Below, piece by piece: positions 17,927 through 26,498 of a DNA stretch of 64,000 bases. The translations under genes and the position numbers were made by a program. The stretch's first letter is position 1, and every line of letters begins with the position of its first letter. Source of the DNA: Shimia sediminis. Lineage in GTDB: Bacteria; Pseudomonadota; Alphaproteobacteria; Rhodobacterales; Rhodobacteraceae. The notes beneath the pieces were generated by a model, which saw only the letters and a program-made list of their open reading frames with translations, did no database searches and was not told the DNA's origin. Location: positions 1 through 64,000 of the forward strand of contig NZ_RYZK01000015.1 of NCBI RefSeq assembly GCF_003990645.1, given 5' to 3'.

Positions 17927-18381
17927 GGGCTATGCCTTCCACATGCGAGCATTTGCATCAGGGCTGCTGGGAAATGTGGGGTCGCAACGCCCGCAAGCAA
18001 GGGGACCGATTGCCCCAGAACACGAAACAAGCGCTTCTCAGGGAGGCGATCACTCTCATTCTCATCCAGGCTGACCACCAACGCAACCGGCGCCGGCCCA
18101 ACAGGGTCTGCCCGCAGTATACCAACACCGCGCGCCTCAATCAGCCCCGAAATAGCCTCGGGAACATCGGCAATCACTTGGTGGCCTTCGCGTGTCAGCC
18201 GGGTGCGGTCGTCGGCAACCAGCCCCGCGCCCAGCGCCATCAGCTGCAAGGCAAGCGATGACTTTCCACTGCCCGAGGCCCCCAGAATCAAAACCGCGCG
18301 GCCCTGATGGGCCACGCAGCTTGCATGCAGGATACAGTCAGCGTCCGGTGTCAATTGCCCAGAGTCGCCCGGATCCGGCAC
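17923..18381 (-). CDS. hprK: HPr kinase/phosphorylase, short alphaproteobacterial form
   Basis: A 152-residue protein that corresponds only to the catalytic C-terminal domain of HPr kinase/phosphorylase. It shows the P-loop GASGSGKS at residues 34-41 and the family block ISGLIEARGVGIL. The N-terminal domain of the Gram-positive enzyme is absent, as in alphaproteobacterial HprK, so this is not a truncation. It should phosphorylate HPr on Ser49 and dephosphorylate it. The start is a GTG lying just past the stop codon of chvG, and the stop overlaps the rapZ start. The link to the ChvG sensor suggests coupling of envelope and carbon signals. Confidence 0.92.
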   Translation of the reverse strand: MPDPGDSGQLTPDADCILHASCVAHQGRAVLILGASGSGKSSLALQLMALGAGLVADDRTRLTREGHQVIADVPEAISGLIEARGVGILRADPVGPAPVALVVSLDENESDRLPEKRLFRVLGQSVPLLAGVATPHFPAALMQMLACGRHSP

Positions 18382-18383
18382 GC

Positions 18384-20102
18384 CTAGACCGGCAGACCAA
18401 CGACAAAACGCGCACCCAGAGGATCGGATGTCGGGTCGGCGTCAGTGGGGCGAATGTTTTCAGCCCAGATCACGCCGCCGTGCGCTTCGACAATCTGTTT
18501 TGAAATTGCCAGACCCAGACCCGAGTTGTTGCCAAAGTCGTCCTCGGGGCGTTGCGAATAGAAGCGGTTGAAGATTTTGGAGAGTGCCTGATCCGGAATA
18601 CCCGGACCTGTATCCTCAACCACAACCAAGACCCGGTTCTCACGGCGACGCGCCCAAATGCGGATGGCATCGCCGTCTTCACAGAAGCTGATGGCATTTG
18701 TGATAAGGTTCACGAAAACCTGTGCCAGCCGTGCCTCGAGACCCTGAATGTGGATGGCTGATTCCGGCAGATCGGCGATAAAATCAATGCCCTTCGACTT
18801 GGCATCCTCACCCAGATACTGGGCCAGATTGCCAATCATCTCGAGCAGGTTAAAGCGTTCTTCTTCTTCCTTCACCAGCTCACTATCAAGCCGGGAAGCG
18901 TTGGAGATATCGCTGACCAACCGGTCCAGGCGACGCACATCATGTTCAATCACATCCAGCAGCTTTTCGCGGTGCTCTTCCTTTTTGACCATGCGCAGCG
19001 ATCCAACCGCGGACCGCAATGAGGCCAGTGGGTTCTTAATCTCATGCGCCACGTCAGCCGCGAACTGTTCGTTGCTGTCGATACGGTCATAAAGCGCCGA
19101 CACCATGCCTCGCAAAGCGCCCGACAATCTTCCGATTTCGTCAGGGCGCGCCGTAAGGTCAGGAATACGAACCCGGCCAGGGTTCACAGTGCGCTGGTCA
19201 TTGTCACGCCCAATTTCTGCCGCCGCGGCCAGATCTGACAGCGGGTTGGAAATGGTCGAGGCCAAAACCATCGACAAGCCAATGGAGACCACGGTCGCAA
19301 TGGCAAACATCTGCAGCACGCGCTCGCGTTCGCTGCGCACCATCTGGTCCAGCTCACCGGCAGCGCTGGTCAGGACCACAACGCCGACGACGGTGCCGTT
19401 CTGCTCGAAGGGGGTTGCCACCGCAAACACGGTGCTGTCTTCCGGGCCACGAAGAGTTGTCAGGATTTCTTCGCCTTGTGCGGCTTTGCCAGACAGGATC
19501 GTCGCCTGCTCTGCCACGGTGGGCAAGCGCAGTTCAACAAGGTCTTCTTCGCCGGCGACCTTGCCCCAGATCCAGTTCATTGCCCCTGTCAGAGGCGTGC
19601 CGTCGGGTCGTTCTGCCAACCGTTTGGCCGCCTCGGCGCTTTCGGTTCCCTGCGCCATGCCCACCAAGGTTTCATTGGCATCAAAGACATACAGGAACGT
19701 GCCCTGGTTCATGGGGAGGTGGCCGAGCGTTGTGTCGACATCCACACCATCACCGGTTGCCAGATTGACAGGTGCCCCTGCAGGCATCTGCGCCTCGATG
19801 GCGCCCGCGATCAGCCGCGCTTCGGACATCAATCCAGCAGCCCGCTGCACCGCGAGGCTGTCGCGGGCAGAGTTCAGGTACAGGATTCCGGCCACCAGAA
19901 CGCACAATGCGATCAGGTTGAAGGTGATGATCTTGCGTGTCAGTGGCGACTTAGACAGCGGCAAAAGGCGCCGCCGCTCGCGTCGCCCCCGCATCTCGTT
20001 TTCAACATTGGCTTCGGGCGCGACCCAATCGTCGCCCAAAACAACGTCGCCATCCCGCCCTTGGGCCATGTCGCGCACGTCTATCCTTTCGGCCAGAGCC
20101 AT
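18384..20102 (-). CDS. chvG: ChvG/ExoS-type sensor histidine kinase
   Basis: A 572-residue membrane sensor kinase. A first transmembrane helix lies at about 55-75, then a periplasmic sensor region, a second transmembrane helix and HAMP domain in the middle, the phospho-accepting H-box AADVAHEIKNPLASLRSAVG, and an ATPase domain with N-box, VVVEDTGPGIP and NNSGLGLAISKQIVE. This is the partner of ChvI. In Rhizobiales ChvGI responds to acid and envelope stress; in this window it is placed between its regulator gene and hprK, which is the standard alphaproteobacterial order. The start is the ATG 8 bases after chvI. Confidence 0.93.
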   Translation of the reverse strand: MALAERIDVRDMAQGRDGDVVLGDDWVAPEANVENEMRGRRERRRLLPLSKSPLTRKIITFNLIALCVLVAGILYLNSARDSLAVQRAAGLMSEARLIAGAIEAQMPAGAPVNLATGDGVDVDTTLGHLPMNQGTFLYVFDANETLVGMAQGTESAEAAKRLAERPDGTPLTGAMNWIWGKVAGEEDLVELRLPTVAEQATILSGKAAQGEEILTTLRGPEDSTVFAVATPFEQNGTVVGVVVLTSAAGELDQMVRSERERVLQMFAIATVVSIGLSMVLASTISNPLSDLAAAAEIGRDNDQRTVNPGRVRIPDLTARPDEIGRLSGALRGMVSALYDRIDSNEQFAADVAHEIKNPLASLRSAVGSLRMVKKEEHREKLLDVIEHDVRRLDRLVSDISNASRLDSELVKEEEERFNLLEMIGNLAQYLGEDAKSKGIDFIADLPESAIHIQGLEARLAQVFVNLITNAISFCEDGDAIRIWARRRENRVLVVVEDTGPGIPDQALSKIFNRFYSQRPEDDFGNNSGLGLAISKQIVEAHGGVIWAENIRPTDADPTSDPLGARFVVGLPV

Positions 20103-20110
20103 GTCACCGC

Positions 20111-20812
20111 TTACTCTTCGTTGTACCTATAGCCGATGCCATACAGCGTCTCAATTGCCGAAAAATTATCGTCGGCTGTGCGCATTTTCTTGCGCAAACG
20201 CTTGATGTGGCTGTCGATCGTCCGGTCGTCGACATAGACCTGATCGTCATAAGCGACATCCATCAACTGATCGCGGCTTTTCACGAAACCGGGCCGTTGT
20301 GCAAGCGCCTGAAGCAAGAGGAATTCCGTCACAGTCAATGTGACGTCATTGCCCTTCCAACTGACCGAGTGGCGCAGCGGGTCCATGACCAGATCACCGC
20401 GCTCCATCACCTTGGCGTCTTCGGTATCGCCAGTGATGGTGCCGTCCATTGCGTCCTGCCGGCGCAGCAGCGCCCGAATACGCTCGACCAGCAAACGCTG
20501 TGAGAAGGGTTTCTTGACGTAATCGTCCGCCCCCATGCGCAGGCCAAGCACCTCGTCGATCTCATCATCTTTCGAGGTCAGAAAGATAACCGGCATCGAT
20601 GTTTTCTGGCGCAGGCGCTGCAGCAGATCCATGCCATCCATACGCGGCATCTTGATATCCAGAACGGCCATATCCGGCAGCTTCTTGTTGAAAGCATCCA
20701 GAGCTTGTTGGCCGTCATTGTAAGTCTCGACTTCAAAACCCTCTGCCTCGAGGGTCATGGAAACGGATGTGAGAATATTCCTGTCATCATCCACCAAAGC
20801 GATCTTCGACAT
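20111..20812 (-). CDS. chvI: ChvI-type response regulator (OmpR family)
   Basis: A 233-residue response regulator. The receiver domain has the acidic pocket VDDD near residue 7-10, the phospho-acceptor Asp52 in [10 protein letters not shown] and the conserved lysine in VKKPFS; the C-terminal winged-helix domain ends in [14 protein letters not shown] and [11 protein letters not shown]. It is the DNA-binding output of ChvG and probably the first gene of the chvI-chvG-hprK-rapZ-EIIA-ptsH operon. It is divergent from pckA with a 364-base spacer, so it may control the pckA side as well. Confidence 0.94.
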   Translation of the reverse strand: MSKIALVDDDRNILTSVSMTLEAEGFEVETYNDGQQALDAFNKKLPDMAVLDIKMPRMDGMDLLQRLRQKTSMPVIFLTSKDDEIDEVLGLRMGADDYVKKPFSQRLLVERIRALLRRQDAMDGTITGDTEDAKVMERGDLVMDPLRHSVSWKGNDVTLTVTEFLLLQALAQRPGFVKSRDQLMDVAYDDQVYVDDRTIDSHIKRLRKKMRTADDNFSAIETLYGIGYRYNEE

Positions 20813-21176
20813 TGGTATGAGTCCTTATACTGCTCTTATTTTATTGTCTGTTTTTCCGGCCATTATGAGCCTTTTGAGGGATTTAGATCAATCCCAAAGT
20901 GCGAATCATGCCTCAAACACCCCTCATTTCAGCCCGAATTCCCTTAGGAATGGCTAAAATGACTCACTCTTCTGCATACATTCCGGCCAATCTTTGCCGT
21001 GATGGCGCTAACTTCGACTTGGTTGCGCTAACTGCGCTAAAGCGTCCTGTTCTTTCACAGAAGCGTCATGTTAAGAGCGCCCCATCAGCCATCCGAGTCT
21101 GGCTGAAGGGTGCAAAGAACGCGCCCAAGAACAGGAAAACCGCCGCCTCACTGGACGCGGCTACAGGAGTTAGAGC
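20813..21176. promoter_or_regulatory. Long divergent spacer between chvI and pckA
   Basis: This 364-base stretch holds no convincing gene. It must contain the promoters for chvI (minus strand) and pckA (plus strand). The chvI-proximal half is AT-richer. The pckA-proximal half contains the three GCGCTAA repeats listed separately, and AGGAG precedes the pckA ATG. Confidence 0.6.
21005..21041 (+). promoter_or_regulatory. Three direct GCGCTAA(C/A) half-sites upstream of pckA
   Basis: GCGCTAAC occurs at 21005-21012 and 21025-21032, and GCGCTAAA at 21034-21041. The first two start 20 bases apart, about two helical turns, so a protein could bind both from one face. GCGCTAAC is the right half of the LacI-family consensus palindrome GTTAGCGCTAAC. 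In Rhodobacter sphaeroides the LacI-type regulator CceR controls central carbon metabolism; whether it binds here is inference. Confidence 0.5.
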
Positions 21177-22775
21177 ATGACATTTGGACGGGTAAACCCG
21201 GAATTCCGCCTCGAAGATCAAGGGATCGATGGGCTGGGCAATGTCTATTATAACCTCATGGAGCCCGCGCTGATCGAAGCCGCGCTCAAGAACGGAGAAG
21301 GCACACTGGGCAACGGCGGCGCGTTCCTCGTCTCTACCGGCAAGTTCACTGGCCGGTCGCCCAAGGACAAGCACGTCGTCAAGTCCCCCAGCGTCGAAGA
21401 CACCATCTGGTGGGACAACAACGCGCCGATGTCTTCAGAAGGCTTTGACAACCTCTATGCCGACATGGTCGAGCATATGAAGGGTAAAGACTATTACGTG
21501 CAGGACCTCGTTGGTGGCGCCGATGCGCGCCACTCGATCAACGTACGCTTCGTTCAGGAACTGGCCTGGCATAACCTCTTCATCCGCCACATGATGCGCC
21601 GTCCCGACCGCGAAGACCTGAATGATTTTGTGTCTGACTTTACCGTTATCAACTGCCCGTCGTTCCAGGCGAACCCAGAGCGTCATAACTGTCGGACAGA
21701 AACTGTGATCGCGATGAATTTCGACAAGAAACTGATCCTGATCGGCGGCACCGAATATGCCGGTGAGAACAAGAAATCGGTCTTCTCGCTCTTGAACTAC
21801 CTCCTGCCCGAAAAAGGCATCATGCCGATGCACTGCTCGGCCAACCACGCCAAGGGCAATCCCGTCGACACCGCCGTCTTCTTCGGCCTGTCGGGCACCG
21901 GCAAGACCACGCTGTCGGCGGATCCCGACCGCGTTCTGATTGGCGACGACGAACATGGCTGGGCTGACAACGGCACATTCAACTTCGAAGGCGGCTGCTA
22001 TGCCAAGACCATCAATCTGAACCCAGAGGCCGAGCCGGAAATCTACGCCACGACCTCGAAATTCGGCACCGTGATCGAGAACATGGTCTATGACGAAGAG
22101 ACCAAAGAGCTCGATTTCGACGATGACAGCCTGACCGCCAACATGCGGTGTGCCTATCCGCTGGAATACATCTCGAACGCCTCGTCGACTGCCGTCGGTG
22201 GCCACCCCAAGAACATCATCATGCTGACCTGTGACGCGTTTGGTGTGCTGCCTCCGATCGCCCGCCTGACTCCTGCTCAGGCGATGTACCACTTCCTGTC
22301 TGGCTTCACGTCCAAAGTGGCCGGCACCGAGCGTGGCGTGACCGAGCCCGAGCCAACCTTTTCGACCTGCTTCGGCGCGCCTTTCATGCCGCGCCGCCCC
22401 GAGGTTTACGGCAACTTGCTGCGTGAAAAGATCGCGTCACACGGCGCAACCTGCTGGCTGGTCAACACCGGCTGGACCGGCGGCGCCTACGGCACCGGCT
22501 CTCGCATGCCGATCCGCGCCACCCGCGCGCTCTTGACCGCAGCCCTTGATGGCAGCCTCAGCTCGGTTGAGTTCCGCAAAGACGCAAACTTTGGCTTTGA
22601 AGTTCCGGTTGACGTGCCTGGCGTGGCCGAAGTGCTGCTTGATCCGCGCCGCACCTGGGACGACGGCGACGCCTATGACCGTCAGGCCGCGAAACTGGTC
22701 GAGATGTTCTCGAAGAACTTCGAACAGTATCTGCCCTACATCGACAACGACGTGAAAGCCGCCGCTATCGGCTAA
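21177..22775 (+). CDS. pckA: Phosphoenolpyruvate carboxykinase (ATP)
   Basis: The first enzyme of gluconeogenesis from TCA acids: oxaloacetate + ATP to PEP + CO2 + ADP, in the cytoplasm. The 532-residue protein has the PCK-specific P-loop [16 protein letters not shown], the substrate and metal region [11 protein letters not shown], and the early FTGRSPKDK block, which identify the ATP-dependent family. GGAG lies before the ATG. It is a single gene ending at an intrinsic terminator. Regulation is likely complex: a long upstream region with repeated half-sites and a divergent two-component system. Confidence 0.97.
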   Translation: MTFGRVNPEFRLEDQGIDGLGNVYYNLMEPALIEAALKNGEGTLGNGGAFLVSTGKFTGRSPKDKHVVKSPSVEDTIWWDNNAPMSSEGFDNLYADMVEHMKGKDYYVQDLVGGADARHSINVRFVQELAWHNLFIRHMMRRPDREDLNDFVSDFTVINCPSFQANPERHNCRTETVIAMNFDKKLILIGGTEYAGENKKSVFSLLNYLLPEKGIMPMHCSANHAKGNPVDTAVFFGLSGTGKTTLSADPDRVLIGDDEHGWADNGTFNFEGGCYAKTINLNPEAEPEIYATTSKFGTVIENMVYDEETKELDFDDDSLTANMRCAYPLEYISNASSTAVGGHPKNIIMLTCDAFGVLPPIARLTPAQAMYHFLSGFTSKVAGTERGVTEPEPTFSTCFGAPFMPRRPEVYGNLLREKIASHGATCWLVNTGWTGGAYGTGSRMPIRATRALLTAALDGSLSSVEFRKDANFGFEVPVDVPGVAEVLLDPRRTWDDGDAYDRQAAKLVEMFSKNFEQYLPYIDNDVKAAAIG

Positions 22776-22796
22776 GCGTTTCGCTTGAAGACCTTT

Positions 22797-22829
22797 CAAA
22801 AGCCCCGGTCGTTTTGGCCGGGGCTTTTC
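22797..22829 (+). terminator. Intrinsic terminator of pckA
   Basis: AAAAGCCCCGG (22798-22808) pairs with CCGGGGCTTTT (about 22818-22828), followed by a short T run. The convergent Rid gene ends immediately beyond it, and the AAAA on the left makes the hairpin usable in both directions. Confidence 0.88.
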
Positions 22830-22830
22830 G

Positions 22831-23220
22831 TTACGCGGGCACCCCTGCGGTAACCTCGATCTCGACCACAAACTCTTCGCGCGTGAACCCCGACACGATC
22901 ACCAGCGTCGAGGCAGGCAGAACGTTCAATCCTGCCAAGTAAGCGTCCCGCGCCGCCATGTACCCTGCCATGTGAGCACGGTCCGTAACAAAGGCATTGA
23001 GCCGCAAGATATGCGACCGGTTCAACCCGGCCTCGGCAAGGATCGCGTCGATATTGTCAAAACAAATCTGTGCCTGCGCCTGCGATCCTTCCGGCACCGA
23101 CCCATCTGCCGCTAACCCCAACTGCCCACTTGTGACGACAACCCGCGAGACAGCGGCGTCTATCCCATGGCTATAGGCCGCAAAAGGCGGGGCGATACGT
23201 GCTGGGTTCAGGGCTTTCAT
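22831..23220 (-). CDS. RidA/YjgF-family protein lacking the catalytic arginine
   Basis: A 129-residue protein of the Rid superfamily: SRVVVTSGQLGLAADG near the N-terminus, the FDNIDAILAEAGL helix, and VVEIEVTAG at the end. In archetypal RidA, which hydrolyses reactive enamines and imines, a conserved arginine lies in a PARS motif; here the aligned stretch reads LPASTLVIV, with Ser104 at that position. It should therefore not be assumed to be an imine deaminase. It follows the molybdopterin oxidoreductase gene after 57 bases and is likely the last gene of the long minus-strand directon. Confidence 0.85.
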   Translation of the reverse strand: MKALNPARIAPPFAAYSHGIDAAVSRVVVTSGQLGLAADGSVPEGSQAQAQICFDNIDAILAEAGLNRSHILRLNAFVTDRAHMAGYMAARDAYLAGLNVLPASTLVIVSGFTREEFVVEIEVTAGVPA

Positions 23221-23277
23221 AGGCGCGGCCTCCTCTGGACGGGACCAAAGGAAACCGCGCCGGGATGGATGTCAATC

Positions 23278-25368
23278 TCAGGCAGGCTGTAGCGCCACCG
23301 CCACCCCGTTAAAGGCCGCATTGCCGCTGATCGGGTCAATCCGTGCATCATCCGTCAGATCATTGATCGAAATAGTGGGTTGCGCCGACGCCGCATTGAT
23401 CCGGCCGTTTTTCTGCCCCCATCCCTGCGGGATCGACACGACACCGGGCGCCATGGCTTCGGTCACTTCGGCGGGCATCGTCACCAGCCCCACTCTTGAG
23501 CGGATCAGCACGTCCTCGCCGTCTTCAATCCCCAGCCGCGCTGCGTCTTCCGGGTGGATCTCAACCGTGCAGCGATTGCGGCCTTTGACCAACCGTGGGC
23601 TGTTCTGGGTCCAGCTGTTGTGGCTGCGCACCTGGCGACGACCGATCATCTGCAAAGGAAAGGCCGCGTCCTGCGCGGGCGCAAAGGCCAAGAGCCGTGG
23701 CAGGTCCTCAACAAAGACCTCTGGCGCCAGCTGAATCATGTTGTCCGGCGTCTCAAGCCGCTCGGTGATGTTGGGCACCAGCGGTCCAAGGTCCACACTC
23801 TGCCCTGCCTCCAGCAATGCCTCAACACTGATGCTGTCGCCGTGATAGCCCTGTGGCAGCAACATCCCCAGAACCTGTTCCGGCGATGGCCCGATCTGAT
23901 TGGCCCCGGTCAAACGCGCCGTCAGCCGCGCGATCACTTCCCACTCTTTCGGGTTGCCCTTGGGTGGCGCAAAGATCGCCGGAGCATACGCCGCCGTATT
24001 GCGCACCGCAAAGCTGTGGAACACCATGTCATAGATGTCCTCTTCCAGCGCGACAGTGCCCGGCAGGATCAGGTCGGCGTGGCGTGTCGTGTCATTGACG
24101 TGAATGTCGATGGCCAGCATGAACTCCAGGCCCTCGATCCCGGCCTCGATGCGGCGTCCATTGGGCGCGGTCAACACTGGGTTACCCGCCACACAGACCA
24201 AGGCCTTGATCTGCCCATCACCGGGCGTCTCCATTTCTTCGGCCATCACCGAGATCGGAAACTCTCCGTTATAGAGCGGCTGCCCCGAGACCCGCGAGCG
24301 GCGCTCGGGATAGCTGCGCACCCGCCCCTTGCGACTGGTCATGCCCACATAATCCAGCGCAGGCGTGGTGAACATCGCCCCCCCTGCGTGGTCAAAATTG
24401 CCAGTTAGGATGTTCAGCACATTGTTGGCCCATTGACACAGCGCCCCAAAGCTCTGGGTCGAGGCCCCCATGCGTGCGTAACAGACGGCCGAAGGGCTGT
24501 TTGCGAAATCCCTTGCCAGCTGACGGATCGTTGCCGCCGCAATGCCAGTCCGCTCTGCCGCCAGATCGGGGGTAAAGGGGGCAACCGCCTCTTGCAGCGC
24601 CTCCACACCTTTGACCTTGCCTGTGAGCGTACCAAGGTCGACCAGATCGGCATCAAATATCTCGTGGATCAGCGCCAGCATCAGAAACGCGTCGGTTTCC
24701 GGGCGAATGAACAGATGCGCGCTGGCCTTCTCGGCCGTTTCCGTTCGGCGCGGATCAACCACGACCACTCGTCCGCCCCGCGCCTTGATCTCCTCCATAC
24801 GCTTGCCAAACCCCGGCGCGGTCATCATCGAGCCGTTGGACACCACCGGATTGCCGCCGATGATCAGCATGAAATCGGTGCGCTCCACATCCGGCACCGG
24901 GATCAGCATCGGATGCCCCAGCATGTGGATCGAGGCCACGTGGTGCGGGATCTGATCCGCCGTGGCCGAGCTGTAACGGTTCCGCGTGCCCAGCGCCTTG
25001 ACCAGCGCGGGCAGGTTCAGAAGGTTGCCGAACTTATGCGCATTGGGATTGCCCAGATAGACCCCCACCGCGTCGCGCCCGTGCACCTCTTGCACGGCGC
25101 GCAACCGTTCGGTGGCGATGTCATAGGCCTCGTCCCAGGTGATGTTCTGAAACACGCCATCCACTTTCAGCATCGGTGCCGTGATCCGGTCGGGATCAGT
25201 ACGAAAATCCTGCAAAGCCACCGCCTTGGGGCAGATATGCCCGCGTGACAACGGATCATTCACATCCGGCTTGATCGACAGGACGTTTTCTCCGTCATGC
25301 TCGACAATCAGCCCGCACATGGCCTCGCAAATGTTGCAGGTCCTGTGTTGTGTCTGCAGGTCTCCCAT
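23278..25368 (-). CDS. Molybdopterin-dependent oxidoreductase (DMSO reductase superfamily)
   Basis: A 696-residue enzyme. Cys11, Cys14, Cys18 and Cys46 (CNICEAMC, then GHIC) form the N-terminal [4Fe-4S] site; the central region binds bis-molybdopterin (IIGGNPVVSNGS, VVVDPRRTETAEKA) and the C-terminus is a dinucleotide-binding domain (RRQVRSHNSWTQNSPRL). At the place where formate dehydrogenases have Cys or Sec the sequence reads SSATADQIPHH, pointing to Asp138. No Tat signal is seen, so it should be cytoplasmic. The ATG at 25368 follows a GGGGGG-rich Shine-Dalgarno; 26 codons further upstream are open but overlap the previous gene. It lies 25 bases after an acyl-CoA dehydrogenase gene in the same direction. 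The substrate is unknown. Confidence 0.88.
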   Translation of the reverse strand: MGDLQTQHRTCNICEAMCGLIVEHDGENVLSIKPDVNDPLSRGHICPKAVALQDFRTDPDRITAPMLKVDGVFQNITWDEAYDIATERLRAVQEVHGRDAVGVYLGNPNAHKFGNLLNLPALVKALGTRNRYSSATADQIPHHVASIHMLGHPMLIPVPDVERTDFMLIIGGNPVVSNGSMMTAPGFGKRMEEIKARGGRVVVVDPRRTETAEKASAHLFIRPETDAFLMLALIHEIFDADLVDLGTLTGKVKGVEALQEAVAPFTPDLAAERTGIAAATIRQLARDFANSPSAVCYARMGASTQSFGALCQWANNVLNILTGNFDHAGGAMFTTPALDYVGMTSRKGRVRSYPERRSRVSGQPLYNGEFPISVMAEEMETPGDGQIKALVCVAGNPVLTAPNGRRIEAGIEGLEFMLAIDIHVNDTTRHADLILPGTVALEEDIYDMVFHSFAVRNTAAYAPAIFAPPKGNPKEWEVIARLTARLTGANQIGPSPEQVLGMLLPQGYHGDSISVEALLEAGQSVDLGPLVPNITERLETPDNMIQLAPEVFVEDLPRLLAFAPAQDAAFPLQMIGRRQVRSHNSWTQNSPRLVKGRNRCTVEIHPEDAARLGIEDGEDVLIRSRVGLVTMPAEVTEAMAPGVVSIPQGWGQKNGRINAASAQPTISINDLTDDARIDPISGNAAFNGVAVALQPA

Positions 25369-25393
25369 AGGTCCCCCCCTCCCTCTTCGCGTC

Positions 25394-26494
25394 CTAAAGC
25401 CCACGCTGGCGTAGCAACCAATCTCCGTGGCACTCACCGTCACCAAGATACTCGGCGCAGGCGCGAGCCTTTTTCATGAATAAACCGATGTCCAGCGCAT
25501 CCGTCATGCCGATACCGCCATGCATCTGCAGCGCCTCCCGCACCGCGAGCGAGGCGGTCTTGCCTGCCTTGGCCTTGGCCACGCGCGACAAGAGCTCCGC
25601 GTCATCGCTGCCCTCATCAATCGCGCGCAAGGCCGCAGCAACAGCCGCATCCGTGGTCTGGATCTGCGTATACAGATCCGCCGCGCGGTGCTGCAAAGCC
25701 TGAAAATTCGACAGCGCGATGCCAAACTGCTTGCGCTCTTTCAGATAGGCATTGGTGCGCTCGGCCATTTCCTTGGACACCCCGACCATTTCCGCCGAGG
25801 CCACTGCGCGACCAACCCGCAGAGCGCCATCCAGCGCCTCTTGTGCGGCATCGCCCATCGCCAAAAGGGCCGCGCCGTCCAGCTGAACGTTGTCAAATCG
25901 CAGGTCCGCAGCGTCGCGGCTGTCCACGGTCTTGAGCGCGCGTGATTGAACGCCCTCCAACCCCGGATCAACCAGGAACAGGCCCAACCCGTCTTCGGTC
26001 ATGGCGGTCACGATCACCCGGTCCGCCCCGGCCCCGTCGCTGACAAAGCGTTTGGCACCGTTCAACACAAAGCCATTGCCGGACTTTTCGGCGGTTGTGG
26101 CAATCGCGTCCGGGCGGTGTTTGACCCGCTCGTCAATGGCCATCGCAACCACGGCCTCTCCGCTGGCAAGTTTAGCGGCCCAGTCTGCGCCGCCGGTTGC
26201 CCGCAGGACAACGGCGGACATCACCCCCGACGACAGGAAGGGCGAGGCCGACAACCGACGGCCCATTTCTTCGGCCACCAAACCGGCAGCCTCGGCGCCC
26301 ATATCGACGCCCCCGGACTCTTCGTCCAGCAACATGCCGAACCAGCCCATGTCTGCCATCTCGCCCATCAGGGCGCGGTCATATCCGCCGCCGCTGTCGC
26401 GCTGCTTGCGCAGGGCATCCACCGGAGCCTTTTCGTCCAGAAACCCCGCCGCCATGTCGCGGATCATCGTTTGTTCTTCGCTCATCAATCGCAT
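25394..26494 (-). CDS. Acyl-CoA dehydrogenase family protein (second of a pair)
   Basis: A 366-residue flavoprotein. It starts MRLMSEEQTMIRDMAAGFLD, has the middle beta-domain AKRFVSDGAGADRVIV, and the C-terminal helical end EALQMHGGIGMTDALDIGLF typical of the family. It is somewhat shorter than standard four-helix ACADs and follows another ACAD gene by only 4 bases. Tandem ACADs of this kind often form a hetero-oligomer in which one subunit has lost catalysis, as in steroid-degrading FadE pairs; whether that is so here is inference. It passes electrons to ETF. Confidence 0.9.
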   Translation of the reverse strand: MRLMSEEQTMIRDMAAGFLDEKAPVDALRKQRDSGGGYDRALMGEMADMGWFGMLLDEESGGVDMGAEAAGLVAEEMGRRLSASPFLSSGVMSAVVLRATGGADWAAKLASGEAVVAMAIDERVKHRPDAIATTAEKSGNGFVLNGAKRFVSDGAGADRVIVTAMTEDGLGLFLVDPGLEGVQSRALKTVDSRDAADLRFDNVQLDGAALLAMGDAAQEALDGALRVGRAVASAEMVGVSKEMAERTNAYLKERKQFGIALSNFQALQHRAADLYTQIQTTDAAVAAALRAIDEGSDDAELLSRVAKAKAGKTASLAVREALQMHGGIGMTDALDIGLFMKKARACAEYLGDGECHGDWLLRQRGL

Positions 26495-26498
26495 GGTC

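Noticed and set aside
17923-18381. HprK as a truncated pseudogene
   Set aside because: Short HprK consisting of the catalytic domain only is normal in alphaproteobacteria, and P-loop and signature are intact.
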